A DNA stretch of 64,000 bases from assembly GCA_016795385.1 (NCBI GenBank), contig JAEUHI010000048.1, forward strand, positions 124,001 to 188,000, in the 5' to 3' direction. The stretch is from Verrucomicrobiales bacterium (GTDB lineage Bacteria; Verrucomicrobiota; Verrucomicrobiia; Verrucomicrobiales; DEV007). Positions 50,246 to 58,867 of the stretch are shown here, piece after piece. The position numbers were made by a program, and so were the translations under genes. The notes under the pieces were generated by a model that saw only the letters and a list, made by a program, of their open reading frames with translations, did not search any database and had not been told where the DNA came from. Positions within the stretch are counted from its first letter, which is position 1. Each line of letters begins with the position of its first letter.

Positions 50246-50818
50246 TCAGAACGGCACGCGGAAACCGGCGCGCATGAGGGTGAAGTCGGGCTGGCCTTGG
50301 TCGACCCAGTTGTAGGAGGCATCGGCAAAGAGCCCGACGCAGCCCCACGACTCGAAGCGGACATCGAGACCCACACCGACGTTCCAGAGCATTTCGGAAC
50401 TGCCCGAGGAGATCATGCCAGGGCCACCGAAGAAGTAAGGAGCGATCGTGCTGCAGCACTCGCCGCCGAGAGGCAGACGGTAAACGGCGTTGAAGGTCGC
50501 GACCTGGTTGTCGCTGCCACCGGCGGTGCCCGATCCGGTGACCGAGTAGCTGCCCTCGACCCCGAAATTGTGGCCGAAAAAGTAAGCGATGGCGATACCG
50601 CCGCCGATCGTTTCCTCGAGACGGGAATCTTCGGGCCAGAGGCCGGTGACGAAGCCGCTGAATTCAAAACCGGCATCGTAGCAATAGCTCGGCTCGGTGA
50701 TGCGCTGTTCCACGCCGGACTTGGCGCTCTGATAAGCTTCTTTATTCCAGTTCCAGCCGGCCTGCGAGGCCGTGCACAGAAGGAGGGAAAGTCCGAGGAC
50801 AAGAGAGGTTCCTTTCAT
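50246..50818 (-). CDS. Small outer-membrane beta-barrel protein
   Basis: 190 residues. Signal peptide MKGTSLVLGLSLLLCTASQA. The body has alternating hydrophobic strands (FEFSGFVTGLWPED; GIAIAYFFGHNFGVEGSY; LDVRFESWGCVGLFADASY) and the terminal aromatic RAGFRVPF typical of an outer-membrane barrel of about eight strands. Four cysteines are visible near CCSTI and GCVGL. Function unknown. It is monocistronic, with its own terminator. Confidence 0.75.
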   Translation of the reverse strand: MKGTSLVLGLSLLLCTASQAGWNWNKEAYQSAKSGVEQRITEPSYCYDAGFEFSGFVTGLWPEDSRLEETIGGGIAIAYFFGHNFGVEGSYSVTGSGTAGGSDNQVATFNAVYRLPLGGECCSTIAPYFFGGPGMISSGSSEMLWNVGVGLDVRFESWGCVGLFADASYNWVDQGQPDFTLMRAGFRVPF

Positions 50819-50898
50819 GGGATCGGGAGATCGGAGTGGTTGAGATCAGACGATGCTACAAAGAAATTTCAGTACGACAAACCATTTTTTTGCCGATT

Positions 50899-51852
50899 TC
50901 AAGGTGCCTTGGGCACCGGAGCCGGTTCCAGGGGCTCCGGGATCCCCGTCTGCCGGGAACTCATGCGGAAACGCAGCGGAGGGGCTGAAGTTGCTCCCGT
51001 GTCACGCTGCATTCCGGATTCCGTTGGCTCCCCGATGATCTGAGGAGGTGAATCCGCCCCGCCAGACGACATTTCAGCGGACGTCACGGGCGCTTTCACG
51101 AGTGGTGTCAGGTTAATTGAACTCTTGTCAGGTGTCAGGTTATTGTCCCCGGCACCACCATCACCAGTCGACAGCGCCGTAATGATTGCAGCCGGGTTGC
51201 GTGGAAAAAGATCCCCCGTTATCACTGCACCATCCGTGGTCTTCGGGAGATCCGCCGCTTTTACGAACTTCGTGGTCCCCCAATCGATGGAACCGTCCAT
51301 GGCGACCGCAGGGCGGCTCATGGCAGAAAAATTGATCTGGGAATCCAGCCAGGTCAGGCTCGATTCGAGTCGCGCGTACTGGGAGGCGACCGCCTCGCGG
51401 AACTCTTCCGGCTTCCGGTCGATGATCTCATCGAGCACCGCTTTTGCCATCCCCAGAGTCCCGTAGGCGGCTTCATACTCGTCGGCATAGCGCTGCGCCT
51501 CGCCCAGCTCGAGTGATTCGATGAAATCGAGGTATTTCATCATCACCTCATGCTCATCGGTGGTCAGTCTCGCTTCGGTCTCGGCGATGGTCGCCGCGAG
51601 GGCGTTGCGCCGGTAATTCACCATCTCCTGCTCGAAATCCGGATGCTCCACGGACAGCGCTTTGATCTGTCGGTCGGCCTCCAGGTAGCTGCCCAGAGCC
51701 AGCGGCCATTGCCCGGCTCCGGCGAGGCGATCGGCGGTCTGAATCCAACCGTAAACCGTCAGCCATTTCGCGGCCGGATCCGCCTCTTCGGCAGATGCCA
51801 TCGGCACCCATGCCACCGCCCACGTGAATGCCAGCAGGGAAAGAAGTCTCAT
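50899..51852 (-). CDS. Secreted hypothetical protein carrying embedded REP-like words
   Basis: 317 residues. Signal peptide MRLLSLLAFTWAVAWVPMASA. The middle (residues ~30-170) is helical and charged, TPR-like in feel but not assignable. The C-terminal ~120 residues are low-complexity, rich in Pro, Ser, Thr and Gly. Two GGTGTCAGGTTATT words in this tail translate as DNNLTPDKSS and INLTPL, which suggests that repeat insertion extended the coding sequence. It is 22 bp downstream of an FHA/coiled-coil gene and probably co-transcribed with it. Confidence 0.65.
   Translation of the reverse strand: MRLLSLLAFTWAVAWVPMASAEEADPAAKWLTVYGWIQTADRLAGAGQWPLALGSYLEADRQIKALSVEHPDFEQEMVNYRRNALAATIAETEARLTTDEHEVMMKYLDFIESLELGEAQRYADEYEAAYGTLGMAKAVLDEIIDRKPEEFREAVASQYARLESSLTWLDSQINFSAMSRPAVAMDGSIDWGTTKFVKAADLPKTTDGAVITGDLFPRNPAAIITALSTGDGGAGDNNLTPDKSSINLTPLVKAPVTSAEMSSGGADSPPQIIGEPTESGMQRDTGATSAPPLRFRMSSRQTGIPEPLEPAPVPKAP
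51103..51144 (+). repeat. Two REP-like words inside a coding sequence
   Basis: TGGTGTCAGGTTAATT (51103-51118) and AGGTGTCAGGTTATT (51130-51144), direct copies 27 bp apart. They keep the reading frame of the leftward hypothetical gene and encode NLTP twice. Confidence 0.75.
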
Positions 51853-51874
51853 GCCCGGAGCAGCTCGATGGGTT

Positions 51875-53587
51875 TCAATCGTCCCCTCCCCGGATCAGCA
51901 CTTCGACCTTGCGCAAGATCACGGCCGCATCGTCCTCGCCGACCCGGTAACCGGATCGCACCACCTTCACGACTTCTCCGGGTTGGAATGGCATTTCAGA
52001 GTATTGTCGCGTGCCCCACCCCTTGCGACTCAGCACCTGCACCTCGCGGCGATGCCTGGGGGTGAGAAAAGTGCCTGGCACCAGATCAAAGGACCTGACT
52101 CCGCCGGATTCCAGGATGGCGACGAGTCGATTGCGGAAGGCGGTCAATTCCTGGGCCACTTCCTTCAGTTTCCGCGAGCCACGATAGCCTTCCAGCAAAA
52201 GGTCGAGCACCTCGACCCGGTCGATCAAGGCCCGGTAGATTTCCTGCTCGCGATCTTTCGCGATGACCATCGCCTCGAATCGCTCCGGGATCTCCACTTC
52301 GATGCCCTTCCGGCTCAAGCCCTGGGCCCGCCGCACTTCGCTGTCCATTGTCTCCCGGAATTGAGCCAGATCGGCCTCGATCGCCGCGAGCGCCTCGCGA
52401 CGTTCAACGATTTCCGCCTCGACCCCGGCAAGTTCTTCCCGCCGCGCGGCGGTGCGTCCCTGCAACTCGGCTTGCACTCCGTCGCCATACTGGTGCCAGA
52501 TCGGTTCGATCAGATCGAGCTGCCCCCGGATCGCTGTCGCCGTCGCTTCGAGGCGATCGAAAAGGAAATCCTCGTTGCCCCCCTCGTCACCCGTTTGCCC
52601 GGTCGCCGGAAGCCAGGCCCGCCAATCCTCCAACAGACGACGAGCGAGCCGTCCCAGCCGGGAGACCAGGTTGGAAGCGGCGGATTCCGCGGCGAGCCGC
52701 AGGGCCTGCTCGGCCCGGTGATCAGTTGTCAACTCCGACCACCTTTCCTGCCACGCCTGCTCAGACGCGACAAAGGCATCGCACTGATGCTGTAGCAGGC
52801 TTCGTTGCTCATCGAGCTGGCGGATCTGGGTCTCCTTGGTCCCCAACTCGTAATGCAGCCCCGCGATGGTGCCTTCGCGATCGATCACTTCACGACGCGC
52901 CTCGTTCAGGCTGACCTGCAATCGCTGCTCCCGGGCCAGGGCGTCATCGAGATCTCGCTGCAACCGGCGCAGCTGTTCATCCTGCCCTTTGACCCGCTCC
53001 TCCAGCGAATTCTTTTCGATTCCCCGGGCATCAAGCCGGCCACGCAGGTCGGAGGCCTCGGAAACACTGCGGGCTTTCTCCTCGATCAAACGTCCGATTT
53101 CCCGTTTCAGCGCCTCCCGCTCCTCCTGAAAGGAAATCCGGAGAGCTTCCTTCTCGCCCTCAGCCTGTGCGCGGGTCAGCCTTTCCTCGATTTCGACGTC
53201 CGCCATTGCAACGAATGCGGGAAGAGGCGTGGTCAGATCTTCACTCCCGTCCGGCCTCTTGGGGAGCGGCTGCGTCGAAGATCCGTTCATCTCATGGACC
53301 CGGAATTCCGCGGTGGCGAACCGCAGCAAATCGCCGACACGGATCGCGCGTCGCTCGACGCGGATCCCATTCACAAAGGTGCCGTTGCTCGATCCGCAAT
53401 CCACCACTTCCGTCTGGCCTTCCTCCCCCACCTCGATCCGGGCATGGCGGGCCGAGACCGAGGCGTGCTCGACTTTCAAGTCATTCCCGTCCTCTCTTCC
53501 CACGCGGAAAACCCGGTCCCCGGACGGGATCGGGAACTGGCCCGCTGGGTAGATCTCGGGCTTGAGAGGTCGGAGGGAAAGGGCCAT
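51875..53587 (-). CDS. FHA-domain protein with long coiled-coil
   Basis: 570 residues. The N-terminal ~100 residues are an FHA domain (VFRVGREDGNDLKVEHASVS; VVDCGSSNGTFVNGIRVERR). Residues ~130-480 are a long charged coiled-coil (KSLEER-type heptads; EREALKREIGRLIEEKARSV). The C-terminal ~90 residues form a small folded domain (LSRKGWGTRQYSEMPFQPGE). There is no signal peptide. It may be a phosphothreonine-binding scaffold. ATG 53587 starts the FHA domain; the much longer open frame upstream is an antisense shadow of the Gfo/Idh gene. Confidence 0.85.
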   Translation of the reverse strand: MALSLRPLKPEIYPAGQFPIPSGDRVFRVGREDGNDLKVEHASVSARHARIEVGEEGQTEVVDCGSSNGTFVNGIRVERRAIRVGDLLRFATAEFRVHEMNGSSTQPLPKRPDGSEDLTTPLPAFVAMADVEIEERLTRAQAEGEKEALRISFQEEREALKREIGRLIEEKARSVSEASDLRGRLDARGIEKNSLEERVKGQDEQLRRLQRDLDDALAREQRLQVSLNEARREVIDREGTIAGLHYELGTKETQIRQLDEQRSLLQHQCDAFVASEQAWQERWSELTTDHRAEQALRLAAESAASNLVSRLGRLARRLLEDWRAWLPATGQTGDEGGNEDFLFDRLEATATAIRGQLDLIEPIWHQYGDGVQAELQGRTAARREELAGVEAEIVERREALAAIEADLAQFRETMDSEVRRAQGLSRKGIEVEIPERFEAMVIAKDREQEIYRALIDRVEVLDLLLEGYRGSRKLKEVAQELTAFRNRLVAILESGGVRSFDLVPGTFLTPRHRREVQVLSRKGWGTRQYSEMPFQPGEVVKVVRSGYRVGEDDAAVILRKVEVLIRGGDD

Positions 53588-53734
53588 CCTTCGGCGACAA
53601 TAGCAAAGGGCACCTTTGTCGCATCGCTTGACCTTTCCTTCAATGGCATTTTTGGCACTTGCCCCCCGCAAGTCCGCCCGCGCCATCCGGAAAGCGACAT
53701 TGACGAAATCCTGCCATCCTGCCAAATTTCCACC

Positions 53735-55171
53735 ATGACGGAATCCGAAAACCCCTCTCTCACCACGCGACGCTCGGCCCTCAAGACAGTGGCCGGTGCT
53801 TCGGTCCTCGCCGGCATCGCCCTGCCCCACGTCCACGCCCAGGACAACTCCGAAGTGAAGCTCGCCCTCGTCGGGTGTGGCGGACGAGGCACCGGGGCCG
53901 TGAAGAACGCCCTCAACGTCTCCGGCACCCTCGGCCCTCTGAAGCTCCACGCGATGGCCGACGTCTTCGAGGAGAACCTCAAACGCAGCCACGAGACCCT
54001 TTCCAAGGATCCCCAGATCGGAGACAAGATCGACGTCAGTCCCGAGCGCCAGTTCATCGGCTTCGACGGATACAAGAATGCGATGGACTCCATGAAAGCC
54101 GGCGACATCGTCATCCTCACGACTCCCGTTGCCTTCCGTTGGCCCATGTTCGAATACGCCGTTGAAAAAGGCCTGCACGTGTTCATGGAAAAGCCCGTCA
54201 CCACCGACGGCTTCACCGCCCGCAAGCTTCTCGAGATCAACAAGAAGGCCGTGGAGAAAAATCTGAAAGTGGGCGTCGGCCTCATGTGCCGCCACTGCAA
54301 GGCCCGCAACGAACTGAAGAAGCGCATCGATGACGGCGCCATCGGCGACATCACCTTCCTCCGCAGCTACCGCATGCAGGGCCCGGTCGCCACCTGTTTC
54401 ACGCCGAAGAACGACACCGACATGAGCGAGCTCATGTATCAGATCAAGAACTTCCACAGCTTCCTTTGGCTCAGCGGCGGCTCCTTCAGCGATTTCTTCA
54501 TCCATGGCATCGACGAGATGTGTATGATCAAGGGCGACTTCCCCATCGAAGCAAAGGCGGTGGGCGGACGTCATTACAAGACGATGGAGCGGAACGGCAA
54601 GGTGCTCGTCGCCGTCGATCAGAACTTCGACAGCTACGGGGTCGAATACACCTTCAAGGATGGCACCAAGGCTCTCTACGAAGGCCGCAACATGACCGGC
54701 TGCCATCAGGAGTTCGCCGCCTACGCCCACGGCACCAAGGGCTCGGCAGTGATCTCCTCCGCCAGCCATACCCCGGCCAAGTCCCGACTTTACAAGGACC
54801 ACAACATCGCCCTGAACCCACGCGGGAATCCGGAAAACCTCCTTTGGGCCTTCCCGACCGGCGAGCGCGGTGCCAACCTCGAAGGCAACCCCTACGACAT
54901 CGAATGGGAAGTGCTCATCACCGCGATCCGCGAAGACAAGCCCCACAACGAAGTCGAGCGTGGTGTCGCGGCGAGCAACGTGACCTCGATGGGCCGCATG
55001 GCCGCCCACACCGGACAGGTCATCACCTACGATCAGATGCTTAACAGCGAGTTCGTCATGGCTCCGAACGTGGCCGAACTGACGATGGACTCCGATTCCC
55101 CCCTCATGCCCGACGCCGAAGGGCGCTACGCCGTCCCCGAGCCGGGCATCAAGAAGGACCGGGAATACTGA
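53735..55171 (+). CDS. Tat-exported Gfo/Idh/MocA family oxidoreductase
   Basis: 478 residues. A twin-arginine signal (TTRRSALKTVAGASVLAGIA) precedes the Rossmann domain (KLALVGCGGRGTGAVKNAL), then the family motif EKPVTTDGFTARKLL and the C-terminal beta-sheet domain. NAD(P)-dependent sugar oxidoreductases of this group carry tightly bound cofactor across the membrane. ATG 53735 is the Tat start. A strong terminator follows 32 bp after the stop. Sugar substrate unknown. Confidence 0.9.
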   Translation: MTESENPSLTTRRSALKTVAGASVLAGIALPHVHAQDNSEVKLALVGCGGRGTGAVKNALNVSGTLGPLKLHAMADVFEENLKRSHETLSKDPQIGDKIDVSPERQFIGFDGYKNAMDSMKAGDIVILTTPVAFRWPMFEYAVEKGLHVFMEKPVTTDGFTARKLLEINKKAVEKNLKVGVGLMCRHCKARNELKKRIDDGAIGDITFLRSYRMQGPVATCFTPKNDTDMSELMYQIKNFHSFLWLSGGSFSDFFIHGIDEMCMIKGDFPIEAKAVGGRHYKTMERNGKVLVAVDQNFDSYGVEYTFKDGTKALYEGRNMTGCHQEFAAYAHGTKGSAVISSASHTPAKSRLYKDHNIALNPRGNPENLLWAFPTGERGANLEGNPYDIEWEVLITAIREDKPHNEVERGVAASNVTSMGRMAAHTGQVITYDQMLNSEFVMAPNVAELTMDSDSPLMPDAEGRYAVPEPGIKKDREY

Positions 55172-55202
55172 TCCCAGAACCCCCGTTTTGAACGAATCAA
55201 GG

Positions 55203-55241
55203 TCGCCGTTCCTCCAATCCGCCGGGGAACGGCGATTTTCG
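55203..55241 (+). terminator. Terminator after the Gfo/Idh gene
   Basis: TCGCCGTTCC (55203-55212) pairs with GGAACGGCGA (55226-55235), loop of 13 nt, followed by a T-rich run. It ends the Gfo/Idh transcript before the TPR gene. Confidence 0.85.
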
Positions 55242-55285
55242 TTTTCCACCCGAGCCGCTTCACGTCCGTATCCTCTTTGCATCCC

Positions 55286-56281
55286 ATGAGAGTTCCCTTG
55301 TTCCTGTTGATCATCTCCGCCGCCCTCTGTCTCAACGCCCAGGATCAGCCGACCGGCGGCGACCTGAAGGACATCCAGTCGAAGCGTCTGAAACTCGCTG
55401 ATCAGCTTGAGGAGCAGGGGGACGACCTCGGTGCGCTCGAGGTGCTCGAGGGCCTGTTGAAGAAGGATGGCAACAACGCCGATCTCATCCGTCGGGTCGT
55501 CGCTCTTCAACTGCGCAATGATCGCGTGGAATCCGCCATCCCCCTCCTCAAGAAATTACTCGAGATCGAAAAGGGGCAAGAACCCGAATACGCGGCGGTC
55601 GGACGCCTCATGATCGAGGCGGAGCAGTATGAGTCGGCGAATTCGTTCCTCGAGGAAACCGCCCAGAAGTTTCCCGAGTCGGCCGAGTTTCCCTACCTCC
55701 TCACGTTTTCCCTCTCCCGCAGCGAACGCTGGGAGGAGGCCATCGGCCAGTTTGAGAAGACCATCGCTCTCGCCAAGGACGACGCCGAGTTGCTCAACGA
55801 GAACTTCTACTTCCGCTACGCCTCCACCCGGGAGCGGGCCGGCCAGATCGAGGAGTCCGTTCCCCTTTTCCGGAAATCCTTGGAACTGATCGAAAAGAGC
55901 GAGAGCGGCGTCGAGAATTTCGCCTTCAAGGCCACCGTCCTGAACTACCTCGCCTACATGTGGATCGAGCGCGGCGAAAATCTCGAGGAGGCGGAAACCT
56001 TCGCCTTGGAGGCCGCCGAGCTCGATCCCACCAGCGGCGCGATCGCCGACACCGTGGGATGGCTGCACTTTCAAAAGGGAAACTATCCCCGGGCTCTGGC
56101 AGAGCTCAAAAAAGCCGAACGCCTCATCGAAGAGCCCGATCCCGTGATCCTCGATCACCTCGGCCAGACCCTCGCCAAGCTGAACGAACAGGAATTCGCC
56201 GCCGAGTATTTCGAGAAAGCCCTCAAGCTGGATCCGGAAAATGCGGAGATCAAAGAGCGGCTGGAGGCGGTGAAGAAGTGA
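55286..56281 (+). CDS. Secreted TPR-repeat protein
   Basis: 331 residues. Signal peptide MRVPLFLLIISAALCLNA. About seven tetratricopeptide repeats cover residues 35-330, for example the stretch LADQLEEQGDDLGALEVLEG and LDHLGQTLAKLNEQEFAAEY with LKLDPENAEIKERLE at the end. It is probably a periplasmic or lipoprotein-like scaffold; no lipobox is seen. ATG 55286 is favoured over an upstream TTG. No operon partner. Confidence 0.85.
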   Translation: MRVPLFLLIISAALCLNAQDQPTGGDLKDIQSKRLKLADQLEEQGDDLGALEVLEGLLKKDGNNADLIRRVVALQLRNDRVESAIPLLKKLLEIEKGQEPEYAAVGRLMIEAEQYESANSFLEETAQKFPESAEFPYLLTFSLSRSERWEEAIGQFEKTIALAKDDAELLNENFYFRYASTRERAGQIEESVPLFRKSLELIEKSESGVENFAFKATVLNYLAYMWIERGENLEEAETFALEAAELDPTSGAIADTVGWLHFQKGNYPRALAELKKAERLIEEPDPVILDHLGQTLAKLNEQEFAAEYFEKALKLDPENAEIKERLEAVKK

Positions 56282-56838
56282 GTTCGGGCACAGAGTCGGT
56301 GAAGAGGCTCTCATTCGGGACAGGCGAAGAAATCTCCAAGTGAATTCTCCGGGCGCCCCGCATTGGTGCCAGGTTATTCCACGCGGTTTGCTTTCACGTT
56401 CTTTGGTGTCATGCTTTGGTGTCAGGTTATTCCGAGGGCGCGAAGTTTTTGGAGTTGTTTGGCTGTCCCGAGGATCCACTTCCCCGCCCTATCGAGCAGG
56501 ATCTTACTGACCGAATCGCTGCCCCTGCGTTTTCGACCTTGGAATCCAGCGACTTGAGGTGAAGGAAATGTGCTCGAATTGAATGTCTTGGGCCGACATC
56601 TGCGCATGAAGCTCCGCTTCGCATCTTTGCGAGAATCGATCCCCATACCCTTCCCCCCTCCTTAGGCCCCTTTCCTGAGTTCGTGGATACGACCCCTAGC
56701 TCATAAGCCTTCTGCTACGACTTGATGCGGCCCGCCCCGCATTTCCCTTAGGGCAGTCAGTTCCCATTCAGTTCGGCGGGAACCGCCCTGTGGAAAATCC
56801 GGTCCGCGCCTGGCGTCGAATGGCGTGAGAAATCCGAG
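56282..56838. other. Intergenic flank between the TPR gene and the RAYT gene
   Basis: Contains REP-like words (56363-56380, 56402-56433) and a nested hairpin (56750-56789). The stretch 56434-56749 shows no convincing gene: short open frames on both strands lack family features or coding bias. It is probably the downstream arm of the mobile element. Confidence 0.5.
56750..56789. other. Nested hairpin downstream of the RAYT gene
   Basis: AGGGC (56750-56754) pairs with GCCCT (56785-56789), and inside it GTTCCC (56760-56765) with GGGAAC (56778-56783). There is no T run, so a stem-loop substrate or a weak terminator is possible. Confidence 0.4.
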
Positions 56839-57897
56839 CTACCTGAACACGTCGTTCCGCAGATCGTGAATGACCCGTAAATCGCCCCACTCCGCACCTC
56901 TCATCGTCCTGGCTCCGGATTTCCTGCGTTTCCCGAATCGCGCCCGATTCCGCTCGTAGAATCCTTCTACGAAATCCGCACTCCCCAATACCACGCCGTC
57001 GGTGAGATACCGCACCTTGAGCAGTAAAACCTGTGAGATCGGTAGTTTCCCTCCTCGTGCAACTTCTTCCTCGACTTGCTCCCGTGTGAAGCCCGGGCGC
57101 AGGGGGCTTCCCTCTTCGACAAATTCACGGATTTCACCTTCCCCGTAGAGCAGTAACCGATACGAGGCACCGGTCTTTTCCCATTCAGTGACATGATCTT
57201 CGCCGCAAACCCAGAGGGTGCGGTCAAAGATCCGCCCGAGTCCCTCGCGAGCCTGATGGTTGCCGGCCACAGCCGAGGCATAGCCGCACCACCGGTAATC
57301 TTCGATCGCACGCACCAGACCTGCCCGCAGTGGATTAAGATCGATGTATGCCGCCACGGTGAGAAGCGCGTTCTCGTCACCTTCCACAAGCAGGCTCTTG
57401 AAGCGATCTTCCCACAAAGTACCCTTGCGCCCGGTGCGCCGGTTGAACCAATGACTGAAGCGCTGTTTGAGTTGCTTCATGAATCCGGAGAGGTCTCCCA
57501 TTTGCTTCCGATAGCGGTCGAGGATTTCTTCTTCCCTGGTGGCACTTGGGCTGGACGCAGCCCGTTCGAGTTCCATCCGTAGTGCTTCGGCGGCATCCTT
57601 TCCGTAGAGGATGCCCACGCGACGAAGAATCTCCTCACGACCGAGTGCGGCCGTGGTGAGCGGATCCGGCATCTCCACGAGGAGATGAAAATGGTTCGAC
57701 ATGACGCAGTAGGTGAGAATGCCGGCCCCATGATAGATGGACAGTTTCCGCAGCAGCTTGACAAAGAATTCCTTCTCCACGTCACCCAAGACGTGCTCTT
57801 GGCCCGCGATGCGGGAGATACAATGGTAGTTTGCGATGCCGTCTAACTTGATCCGTGGAAGTCGCATGGGGATATCCATAGTCACTTCTGAACACAT
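56839..57897 (-). CDS. REP-associated tyrosine transposase (RAYT, Y1-type)
   Basis: 352 residues. The HUH motif HFH is in CVMSNHFHLLVEM, and the catalytic tyrosine is in the conserved AAYIDLNPLRAGLV block, preceded by the stretch KQRFSHWFNRRTGRKGTLWE. Both are hallmarks of RAYTs (TnpA-REP), which nick and mobilise short REP palindromes. The C-terminal ~120 residues are basic and family-typical. ATG 57897 is favoured; a longer frame would translate the flanking repeat. An alternative ATG lies at 57879. The gene lies inside the inverted word pairs described above. Confidence 0.92.
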   Translation of the reverse strand: MCSEVTMDIPMRLPRIKLDGIANYHCISRIAGQEHVLGDVEKEFFVKLLRKLSIYHGAGILTYCVMSNHFHLLVEMPDPLTTAALGREEILRRVGILYGKDAAEALRMELERAASSPSATREEEILDRYRKQMGDLSGFMKQLKQRFSHWFNRRTGRKGTLWEDRFKSLLVEGDENALLTVAAYIDLNPLRAGLVRAIEDYRWCGYASAVAGNHQAREGLGRIFDRTLWVCGEDHVTEWEKTGASYRLLLYGEGEIREFVEEGSPLRPGFTREQVEEEVARGGKLPISQVLLLKVRYLTDGVVLGSADFVEGFYERNRARFGKRRKSGARTMRGAEWGDLRVIHDLRNDVFR

Positions 57898-58008
57898 GTT
57901 CAAGTGAAAACTTTTCTCAAAAAAAACCTGACACCACGAAACATGACACCACGAAAACAGTTCTGTGGGCTTTCCTCCCATGTCGTCATGGTGCTAAACT
58001 CCATCACT

Positions 58009-58863
58009 ATGACCCTTTACCCCCTTGTTTTGGCCATCCTTTTTACCCTCACCCCCTTGATCGGTGGAGATTCTGTTTTCGCGATTTGGCCGAAGGATCA
58101 AATGCCTGGCACCGCAGCGCAAGAAGCCGAGGCCCTCGTCCCTCGGAAGGACGGGTTCACGCGCATCACGAACATCAGCCGCCCCACCCTCGAACTCTAT
58201 CCAGCTGCCGGTGCTGGCGGGAAACCGGCTCCGGCGGTGATCGTATGTCCCGGCGGGGGCTATCGATATGTCGTCGTGGACAAGGAGGGCTCGTCCATCG
58301 CGAAGTGGCTGAATGGGGCGGGCATCACGGCCCTTGTCCTCAAGTACCGGACGCCCGACAACCGCGAGGGTGCCCTACAGGATGTCCAGCGTGCCATTCG
58401 CCTGGTCCGGTCACGCGCGTCGGAGCTGGCGATCGATCCGGAGAAGATCGGGATCATCGGCTTCTCCGCCGGCGGTCATGTCTCGGCCCGGGCGAGCACG
58501 GGTTTTGACGATTCGGTCTATCCCGCCCTCGATGCCGCCGATCAACAAAGCGCCCGGCCCGATTTCGCCATCCTCGTTTACCCCGCCTACCTCGACGACG
58601 GAAAGGGCGGCGTTTCACCGGATCTGAAGCTTTCCGCGAAGATCCCGCCGACGCTGATCGTCCACACCGATGATGACAAATCCTTCATTGCCGGCAGCCG
58701 CCTCTACGCCGCCGCTCTGGCCGCAGCCCAGTTGGAGCACCGCTTTCTCCTCTATCCCACCGGGGGACACGGCTACGGGCTCCATTGCCAAGGCGACGCA
58801 AAGGTTTGGCCTGATCATTCGATGGAATGGCTGAGATCCATTCACGTGATCCCCGCCCCGTGA
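58009..58863 (+). CDS. Secreted alpha/beta-hydrolase of the BD-FAE/esterase type
   Basis: 284 residues. Signal-like N-terminus MTLYPLVLAILFTLTPLIGG. The oxyanion motif VIVCPGGGYRYV, the nucleophile elbow GFSAGGH, the acid in VHTDDDKSF and the histidine in PTGGHGYGLH are all present. The family includes xylan and feruloyl esterases. It starts 56 bp beyond the right-hand REP words, so the RAYT element sits in its promoter region. Convergent with the halogenase-like gene, 4 bp apart. Confidence 0.82.
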   Translation: MTLYPLVLAILFTLTPLIGGDSVFAIWPKDQMPGTAAQEAEALVPRKDGFTRITNISRPTLELYPAAGAGGKPAPAVIVCPGGGYRYVVVDKEGSSIAKWLNGAGITALVLKYRTPDNREGALQDVQRAIRLVRSRASELAIDPEKIGIIGFSAGGHVSARASTGFDDSVYPALDAADQQSARPDFAILVYPAYLDDGKGGVSPDLKLSAKIPPTLIVHTDDDKSFIAGSRLYAAALAAAQLEHRFLLYPTGGHGYGLHCQGDAKVWPDHSMEWLRSIHVIPAP

Positions 58864-58867
58864 TCCC

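Larger units (their letters stand above)
56402..57953 (-). mobile_element. REP-associated tyrosine transposase element with inverted double-word ends
   Basis: The left side carries TTGGTGTCATG (56402-56412) and TTTGGTGTCAGGTTATTCC (56415-56433). The right side, reverse-complemented, reads GTGGTGTCATG then GTGGTGTCAGG (57924-57953). So the transposase gene lies between two mirrored pairs of GGTGTCATG + GGTGTCAGG. An extra single word, TTGGTGCCAGGTTATTCC, lies at 56363-56380. This plan is that of REP/BIME elements around RAYT genes. Exact ends are not determined. Confidence 0.7.

Noticed and set aside
50136..50459. N-terminal extension of the large cytochrome
   Set aside because: It reads through the terminator of the neighbouring barrel gene; the signal peptide starts at 50135.
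53588..55510. Long N-terminal extension of the FHA/coiled-coil gene
   Set aside because: It lies antisense to the Gfo/Idh gene; the FHA domain begins at 53587.
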